The position numbers and the translations under genes were made by a program. The notes beneath the pieces were generated by a model. That model made no database searches. It was not told the origin of the DNA and saw only the letters and a list, made by a program, of their open reading frames with translations. A DNA stretch of 64,000 nucleotides from CBDCWQ01 sp965223435 (GTDB lineage: Bacteria > Myxococcota > Kuafuiibacteriia > Kuafuiibacteriales > Kuafuiibacteriaceae): positions 248,001-312,000 of the forward strand of contig CBDCWQ010000018.1 in assembly GCA_965223435.1 (NCBI GenBank). The letters run 5' to 3'. Shown one piece after another: positions 58,488 through 64,000 of this stretch (positions within the stretch are counted from its first letter, which is position 1; each line of letters opens with the position of its first letter).

Positions 58488-61133
58488 ACCGTGACTGCTT
58501 TTGGACACAATGACGCGTTCGTCTGCGTGGAGCCGGCCCTCGAGAATGCGGGCCGCGATCGGTGCTTCGACAATGCGAGCGAGGGTGTGGCGCATGGGTC
58601 TGGCACCCAGTCGAAGGTTGAACCCCCCCTGGTCTACCAGATAGTCGATGGCGTCATCATCGAGCTCGTAGGCGATGCCGCGCTCCTTGGAAAGCCGACT
58701 GCTTGAATCAGAGGCGAGAAGCTTGGCGATCTCTCGGATTTCTTGTCTCGTCAGGGGGGTGTAGACCAGCCGTTCTTCGATTCGGCCCCAAAGCTCGGGC
58801 GGAAGACGTTTTTCCGCTTGCTCGAGGATGTGTTTTTCGAGCCACGAGCGGTCGTCTTGTTCGTCTGGGGCATCATCAAAGCCGATCGGCTTTCTGAGAT
58901 TCTGGAGGTCTGAGCCGAGGTTCGAGGTCAGGATGATGATGGTTTCGGCAAAGCTCACGGTTCGTCCGCGGCCATCGGTCAGGCGACCGTCATCTAGGAT
59001 CTGCAAGAGTGTTTGCAGGACTTCCACATGGGCTTTTTCGATTTCATCGAAGAGCACAACGCATGCTGGATGGCGGCGAACAGCTTCTGTCAGCTGTCCG
59101 CCCGTATCGTGGCCCACATAGCCCGGGGGCGCCCCGATCAGCCTTGAGACCGCGTGGGCCTCCGAGAACTCCGAGAGGTCTAGGCGGACCAATTGGTCTT
59201 CGCTGCCGTGGAGTACGTGGGCGATGGCTTTGGCGGTCTCTGTTTTCCCTACGCCGGTCGGCCCCACAAACAAAAAGGCGCCCAGCGGGCGGTGGCTGGT
59301 AAATCCCGCCGCGTTGCGACGGATCACCTCCGCAATGCGGTGGAGTTGTTTGCGGTGTCCGACGATGCCGCGTTCAAGGTGGGACTCGAGATTCAAGAGC
59401 CGCTCGCGGTCTGAGCTCAGCAGTCGTTCGACGGGAATCCCCACGCGTTCTGAAACCAGGCCGGCGACACCTTGTACATCGACTTTGCGGAGTCCGCCTC
59501 GTGCGGCCCGTGAACCTGCCAGATCGAGAAGGGCGATGGCTTTGTCCGGCAAGTGTCGGTCGGTGATGTAGCGCGCCGACAGTTGGACCGCAGTGGAAAC
59601 CGCCGAAGACTCATACTCGACATCGTGGTGGTTCGCGTAGGCCGGGATGACCCCTTCCAACATCTGAATGGTGGCGGCCGGTGAGGGTTCTTTGACCAGC
59701 ACGGGGACGAAGCGACGCCTCAGTGCGGCGTCGGGCTCAATGTGGCGGACGTATTCGTCATAGGTCGTGGCGCCAATGCATGCAAAATCGCCCCGTGCGA
59801 GTGCGGATTTCAGTTCGTTTGCCGCATCTTGGGGGCCATCTCCGGTTGAGCCGGCGCCAACCAGGGTGTGAAGCTCGTCAAAGAATACAATGATGCGACC
59901 ATTTGACGTTCGGACCTCTTCTTTGATGCCTCGCAGTTTCTCACTGAAAGAACCCCTCAAATGGGTCCCAACCAAAAGAGCGCCAACATCCAGGCTGATG
60001 ATGATGCGTTCACCCAGTTTTTTGCCGCGAAACGATTTGACAAGACTGGCGGCCAAACCTTCGACTACGGCCGTTTTGCCGACCCCAGGCTCCCCGACCA
60101 AACAAGGATTGTTGGCACGCCGTTTTCCTAAAATGTCGATGAGCTGCTCGACCTCTTGGTCGCGTCCGACGAGCCGGTCGAGTCGCCCGAGCTCTGCTTC
60201 GTGGCTCAGGTTGCGGCCGAGACTGGTCAGCCACGGATAGCGCTCCTTGCTCAGGATCCATGGGCTGGGGGGTACGTCGTCGGTGGCCAGTGGCGTGGGC
60301 AGACCAGTGGGTTCTTTTTCTTCGGGGATGTGCGCTTCAGGCGCCGGGGCCGAAGGCTCTAGGGCATCGACTTTGACCGCCACCGGGGGCGGCTTGGAAA
60401 TGGCGGGGCTTTGAGCCTTGGGGGGTTCGGTTCGGGTTCGTCTGGTCGTCTTCGAAGACGGGGCACGCAGCTCTTTGACGGGGTCGCGGCGGGGTTTGGG
60501 CGATATGATGGGGGGGGACCAATGGAGCGCCGACGCGCGGCTGGCCGCTGTGGACCGGAGGGTGACCGGAGATGACTTGGATGGGGCTTTGCCTCGATAT
60601 TCCATTCTCCCCGGCATGTTCTCTGGGGCTGCGTTTGTGGGGCCTTCGGGTGCGGCTCGGCGAGCTCGACCCGATAGCCAGCGGGGGACCGCACCGGTGA
60701 GGACCGTAAGCGCCCGAGTGCGAAGCGTACTCATTTTTTCACTGGTTCGTTCCAGCAGGCGAAAGGCGATTGAAGTCCGAGCACGGGTCATCGCGACCAA
60801 GACGTGAAGGCTGTTGATCTCGGTGGCACCGCAGCCGGCTGCGACCTGGCCCGCGCGTCTGAGAATGTCGCGCATGACGCCGCGCGGCTCCCGGTCTGTG
60901 CTGTGGATCAGAGCAAGCAAGCGGTCTTCGTCAATTCTGCGGTCCAAAAGAAGATATTCTGCCTGGTTGCTGGTTGTGAATAGGGCCAGAAGCAGATGGG
61001 CACTGTTTAGGCGATCGCCGACTTGGGTGGCGATGTCCTCCGCTTCCTCGATGACTCTGGATAGGCTCGGATCGTACGGAAGACCATTCATGGATCGGAT
61101 CGAAGAATCTAAGAAGTGGCGTCCCTTTGCCAA
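58428..61133 (-). CDS. clpA: ClpA-like AAA+ unfoldase
   Basis: 901 residues. A Clp N-domain (two Clp repeats, about residues 15-150) is followed by a 125-residue Pro/Ser/Arg-rich linker without structure (about 155-290), much longer than usual. AAA module 1 has GEPGVGKTAVVEGLA and IIVFFDELHT; AAA module 2 has GPTGVGKTETAKAIA and CVVLFDEIEKAH. There is no ClpB-type coiled-coil middle domain, so it is ClpA/C-like. A KPIGFDD segment sits where ClpA has its ClpP-binding IGL loop, suggesting a partner protease; no clpP or clpS is nearby. The usual PEFxNR arginine-finger box appears as PELWGRIEE. TTG 61133 has GGAAG 6 bases upstream; ATG 61091 is the alternative start. Confidence 0.87.
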   Translation of the reverse strand: MAKGRHFLDSSIRSMNGLPYDPSLSRVIEEAEDIATQVGDRLNSAHLLLALFTTSNQAEYLLLDRRIDEDRLLALIHSTDREPRGVMRDILRRAGQVAAGCGATEINSLHVLVAMTRARTSIAFRLLERTSEKMSTLRTRALTVLTGAVPRWLSGRARRAAPEGPTNAAPENMPGRMEYRGKAPSKSSPVTLRSTAASRASALHWSPPIISPKPRRDPVKELRAPSSKTTRRTRTEPPKAQSPAISKPPPVAVKVDALEPSAPAPEAHIPEEKEPTGLPTPLATDDVPPSPWILSKERYPWLTSLGRNLSHEAELGRLDRLVGRDQEVEQLIDILGKRRANNPCLVGEPGVGKTAVVEGLAASLVKSFRGKKLGERIIISLDVGALLVGTHLRGSFSEKLRGIKEEVRTSNGRIIVFFDELHTLVGAGSTGDGPQDAANELKSALARGDFACIGATTYDEYVRHIEPDAALRRRFVPVLVKEPSPAATIQMLEGVIPAYANHHDVEYESSAVSTAVQLSARYITDRHLPDKAIALLDLAGSRAARGGLRKVDVQGVAGLVSERVGIPVERLLSSDRERLLNLESHLERGIVGHRKQLHRIAEVIRRNAAGFTSHRPLGAFLFVGPTGVGKTETAKAIAHVLHGSEDQLVRLDLSEFSEAHAVSRLIGAPPGYVGHDTGGQLTEAVRRHPACVVLFDEIEKAHVEVLQTLLQILDDGRLTDGRGRTVSFAETIIILTSNLGSDLQNLRKPIGFDDAPDEQDDRSWLEKHILEQAEKRLPPELWGRIEERLVYTPLTRQEIREIAKLLASDSSSRLSKERGIAYELDDDAIDYLVDQGGFNLRLGARPMRHTLARIVEAPIAARILEGRLHADERVIVSKSSHGGLTFLVGEERTSLSQRPAM

Positions 61134-61211
61134 GCAATACTTCCGGTTTTGAATCGAAGTGATGCCGGTTATGTATGGGTTAGGTTGAGCAAAAACCTAC
61201 GCGGTGTGTGG

Positions 61212-62372
61212 TCAGTCTCGTGGTAACCCTTCGGTGAGGTGGCTCAGGCGCGTCTTGCGCGCGACGGCAGCGTCAAACTGATGCTGGAGCTGGTGACTTT
61301 TTTCCGGCTCTCCCGGAAGAACAACGGCACGGTCTCCTTCGAAACCAATACCCCAAGGTCTTAAGGTTTTGGCGCAAGCCTCGGTGAGCTCACTTGCAGG
61401 ACGGTTATGAAGGCCCACGTGCTCCGATACATACTGGTTCACGATGCGGGCGAGGGCCTCCGGAAGTTGGCTGGCCTCGGTGACGCCTCCAAAGAAGACT
61501 GAGGCGTCGGTCCACTTGCCAGACTCGAGGGTGCCGTCAAGAAAATTGGTAAGGGTATCGCTACAGAGCTGATAGACCAACTCCATTGGCAAACGGGTTC
61601 GGGCCTCGAGATAGCGCGTTCTCCACGCTAGCCAGGCTGCGTCCGAAGGTACTCGGCCCTCAATAAAGTCTTCGGCCCATTGAGGGTTGAATTCGGCGCA
61701 GATGTCGTAAAAACGTTGCGCTTCGTCGATTTCGAATTCTTCGTAACCTGCCTCGCGGTACAAATCTCTGAGGTCAAGGGTCAATCCCGTCGCGCGCGCG
61801 AGGACGAAACTTGAACTCGGCAAATGCTGAGACTGGACGGCCATCTTTGCGACCTCTTGGCGTACCCGTTCTTGACTGAGCTCGGGGTGTGTAGCCTCGA
61901 TCAAACGAGCGGCACATCTGCGCGTTTCGTCATCGCCGTATGCGACCATGGTGTGGGTCACCAACATTTTGTCCCCGGGGCTCAGATGCTGAAAGTCTCG
62001 GACGAAACGAAATACTTTGGAGCCGTCAAGGGTTCTCATGCGCGGCCACAAAACCGCGTCCTGATCCATCGGGACCGTTTTTGCCGAATCGGCCAGGGCT
62101 TGGGCAAACGCGCGAATCGGATCGTTCGTTTCACTGAGTGTATGGCAAAAGAGGTCTTCGATATTGCCCGTGTTCGCGGGGTTTCGATTGCGCTCCCCAA
62201 GCCTGACCACCAAGTCGAATACCACGCTGACTTGCGCACCGGAGAGTCGGCCTTCGGCCTCATACTGGGATAAACGACTTCGAAAACGTTCGATGCCTCG
62301 CCGGTGCTCCCGACTCAGCGCTTCGATCCGCGCGCAGTGATTTAGGGGAGCATGGTTTCCCGAGCTCGACAT
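61212..62372 (-). CDS. Hypothetical soluble helical protein
   Basis: 386 residues from ATG 62372 (TTG 62381 is the alternative). No signal peptide or TM segment. The sequence is mostly charged, helical and moderately acidic. The first half (FVRDFQHLSPGDKMLVTHTMVAYGDD, ATHPELSQERVRQEVAKMAVQ) and the second (LYREAGYEEFEIDEAQRFYDICAEF, VYQLCSDTLTNFLDG) show no motif I recognise. It lies downstream of nothing on its strand, divergent from coaBC across about 220 bases, and ends 78 bases before the clpA-like start, so the two could be co-transcribed. Confidence 0.7.
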   Translation of the reverse strand: MSSSGNHAPLNHCARIEALSREHRRGIERFRSRLSQYEAEGRLSGAQVSVVFDLVVRLGERNRNPANTGNIEDLFCHTLSETNDPIRAFAQALADSAKTVPMDQDAVLWPRMRTLDGSKVFRFVRDFQHLSPGDKMLVTHTMVAYGDDETRRCAARLIEATHPELSQERVRQEVAKMAVQSQHLPSSSFVLARATGLTLDLRDLYREAGYEEFEIDEAQRFYDICAEFNPQWAEDFIEGRVPSDAAWLAWRTRYLEARTRLPMELVYQLCSDTLTNFLDGTLESGKWTDASVFFGGVTEASQLPEALARIVNQYVSEHVGLHNRPASELTEACAKTLRPWGIGFEGDRAVVLPGEPEKSHQLQHQFDAAVARKTRLSHLTEGLPRD

Positions 62373-62595
62373 GATTACCAAAAGGGGCCCGAAGACCCTC
62401 TATACATCAGTAACGCGACTTGCCCAAGTTGTCGAGATTGCTACAAATTTTGTAAGGTTTGGCGGGTGAGCCATGTCACGTAATACCCAGTTTGTGGCCT
62501 CATTTCATACCTGGGACAAGCCCCTATGGCCGTGAGCCCATCGCGAGAAAACCGTGTGGGTTCGCGGCGCTGTGCTACGTTTGGCCTCGGTACCG

Positions 62596-63813
62596 ATGCA
62601 GATTCTTCTGGGTGTGACAGGTAGCATTGCCGCCTACAAGTCTGTGGAGCTCGTACGTCTACTTCGGAAGGAAGGGTGTGACGTCCACGCCAACATGACC
62701 AGGGCCGGGACCCGATTCGTAACGCCCCTCACCTTTGAAGCGGTGACCGGCCACCCGGTTGCGGTGGATGTATTTCCTAGCGGCGCCCAACCAGATATCC
62801 GCCATATTGCTCAGGCTGAAACTGCGGATTTGGTGCTGATCGCCCCGGCATCGGCTGATTTTTTGGCGCGCGCAGCTCATGGTCTGGCCGACGATGCGCT
62901 GACGGCCGCGCTGTTGTCTACGCGGGCACCGGTCCTTGTGGCGCCCGCGATGGAATCGGGGATGTGGGCCAATCCGGTGACCCAAGACAATGTGAAACGT
63001 TTGCGGGCGCGCGGTTTTCGATTTGTCGGACCGGTGGACGGCGCGCTTGCTTCCGGGCGGTGCGGACTGGGCCGCATGGCCGAACCGGCCGAGATTTGCC
63101 AGGCGGCCATGGCCGCGCATCGTCCGCTTGATCTCCAAGGGATCTCGCTCTTGGTGACCGCGGGACCCACGTGGGAGTCGATCGATCCGGTTCGGGTTCT
63201 CTCCAATCGTTCTACTGGCGCCATGGGCATTGAGATCGCGGATGCGGCGATCGCCAGAGGCGCTTCGGTCCATCTTGTTCAGGGGCCCGGTTCGCGGACT
63301 GCAAGACCGCACCCTTCGCTGCTTTCGGTGCGGGTAGAAAGTGCCCAAGATATGCTCTCGGCGGTGTTGGGATGCAAGCAACCACCGGATGTGTTGATCG
63401 CGGCCGCGGCGGTCAGCGACTACCGTCCTAAGGAGACCCATCGGGAGAAACTCAAGCGTGGAACCCCGGCGGCCGCGAGTCTCTCTTTGGTCGAAAATTC
63501 GGACATCTTGGCGTGTGCTTCGAAACAATTTCGGGAACAGGGAACCACCTTGGTGGGCTTTGCGCTCGAAAGCGAGGCGCTTGAACATCGGGCCCGGACG
63601 AAGCTGGTCGAGAAGGGCTGTGATCTGGTTGTGGGAAATCTCGTAGGGGAGGGCACCGCCTTCGGGGCCAAAGATACCGAAGTCTTAGCGGTTTCTCGGT
63701 CCGGGGTGACTGGATTCGGTCCGGCGTCCAAAGCCAGGGTTGCTCACTTCGTTCTTGATCAGGTTGCTCGAGTCAGGGAACAACAAGGCGGCCATGAATC
63801 CGAACATGCGTGA
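62596..63813 (+). CDS. coaBC: Bifunctional phosphopantothenoylcysteine decarboxylase / phosphopantothenate-cysteine ligase
   Basis: 405 residues; catalyses the two central steps of coenzyme A synthesis in the cytoplasm. The N-terminal flavin decarboxylase (CoaC) part has ILLGVTGSIAAYKSVELVR and the active His70 in IRHIAQAE, then APAMESGMW and SGRCGLGRMAEP. The C-terminal CTP ligase (CoaB) has TAGPTWESIDPVRVLSNRSTGAMG, AAAVSDYRP and the EKLKR lysine loop. In the decarboxylase substrate loop, the canonical PxMNxxMW Asn is Glu here (PAMESGMW), and the reactive Cys is displaced within the GRM motif. ATG 62596 starts at the conserved N-terminus; in-frame codons back to 62554 are unlikely. The next gene overlaps its end. 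Confidence 0.95.
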   Translation: MQILLGVTGSIAAYKSVELVRLLRKEGCDVHANMTRAGTRFVTPLTFEAVTGHPVAVDVFPSGAQPDIRHIAQAETADLVLIAPASADFLARAAHGLADDALTAALLSTRAPVLVAPAMESGMWANPVTQDNVKRLRARGFRFVGPVDGALASGRCGLGRMAEPAEICQAAMAAHRPLDLQGISLLVTAGPTWESIDPVRVLSNRSTGAMGIEIADAAIARGASVHLVQGPGSRTARPHPSLLSVRVESAQDMLSAVLGCKQPPDVLIAAAAVSDYRPKETHREKLKRGTPAAASLSLVENSDILACASKQFREQGTTLVGFALESEALEHRARTKLVEKGCDLVVGNLVGEGTAFGAKDTEVLAVSRSGVTGFGPASKARVAHFVLDQVARVREQQGGHESEHA

Positions 63814-64000
63814 GCTCGAGCGATTGGCTCGCCAAATGAAGAACGAACTCGAATGGGTTTACAAGACGGGGCTCGCGCGGCCAGAGCCCCCCGATTCGAA
63901 GGTTCCTCGGGGTCGGCAGGAGGCGGGTTCGGTCGGCGTGCGGCAAGCGTCCGAGCCCCGTTCCCCCGAGTCCCGGTTTGAGTCCGAGGGCCGGCATTCG
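63794..64000 (+). CDS. Probable uracil-DNA glycosylase, N-terminus only
   Basis: ATG 63794 lies inside the end of coaBC in another frame and stays open to the window edge (69 residues). The visible part is a helix (MRELERLARQMKNELEWVYKTGLARP) followed by a disordered Ser/Pro/Arg/Glu stretch. This N-terminal pattern, a short EL-x-WL helix and then a variable linker, is what I know from family-4 uracil-DNA glycosylases of Deltaproteobacteria, and the catalytic domain would lie beyond 64000. The call rests on that resemblance only. Confidence 0.5.
   Translation, partial: MNPNMRELERLARQMKNELEWVYKTGLARPEPPDSKVPRGRQEAGSVGVRQASEPRSPESRFESEGRHS

Overview
The window is about 57-60 % G+C by eye and reads like a Myxococcota / former Deltaproteobacteria chromosome, possibly bradymonad-like. 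The evidence is a Myxococcus-type Cys-rich repeat lipoprotein, PATAN (DUF4388) and FecR-like proteins, an EGF/leucine-rich lipoprotein, very large TPR proteins, a transmembrane Ser/Thr kinase, and many lipoproteins and outer-membrane barrels. The lineage is an inference from domain content; there is no rRNA or marker tree here. I saw no tRNA, rRNA, CRISPR array or intact transposase.

Layout. 1-6.6 kb: an alpha-2-macroglobulin/PBP1C pair (yfhM-pbpC type) separated by a REP-like 22-bp inverted repeat. 6.6-9.1 kb: an inserted DUF234-type AAA ATPase/nuclease gene whose start is preceded by two 41-bp palindromes; beyond it lies a diverged second copy of the pbpC 3' end. 9.2-16.6 kb: two large open frames in the same phase, split by one TAG (secreted sialidase-like part, then an alpha-helical part). 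16.6-24.2 kb: an Ig-like/barrel protein and two divergent, paralogous parallel beta-helix lipoproteins. 24.2-26.4 kb: three overlapping minus-strand genes encoding a lipoprotein, a cytochrome c lipoprotein and a porin-like barrel with its own CXXCH. 26.8-40.0 kb: one TPR protein of about 4,400 residues. 40.2-44.0 kb: an SpvB/TcdB-like FG-GAP protein whose lipoprotein leader is out of frame. 44.0-48.1 kb: a nucleotide-translocase-like transporter with a helical-repeat tail, divergent from a membrane Ser/Thr kinase. 48.5-51.0 kb: a beta-propeller protein and a Gly/Lys-rich protein. 51.6-56.0 kb: a probable operon of a membrane TPR/zinc-ribbon protein, a PATAN-pseudopilin-like protein and a FecR-like protein. 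56.2-62.4 kb: an inserted EGF/LRR lipoprotein, a ClpA-like AAA+ unfoldase and an unknown protein. 62.6-64.0 kb: coaBC and the start of a probable uracil-DNA glycosylase.

The most striking structural signal is that two unrelated genes (the DUF234 ATPase and the EGF/LRR lipoprotein) each sit between two diverged copies of a neighbouring gene's 3' end. This suggests a repeated mode of gene gain by recombination at gene tails with DNA from relatives. The most interesting candidate systems are the lipoprotein-cytochrome-porin triad, a possible outer-membrane electron conduit, and the ATPase with its paired palindromes.

Likely cooperation: A2M and PBP1C act together at the periplasmic cell wall; the 51.6-56.0 kb genes look like a membrane/envelope sensing group; ClpA-like and coaBC are housekeeping.
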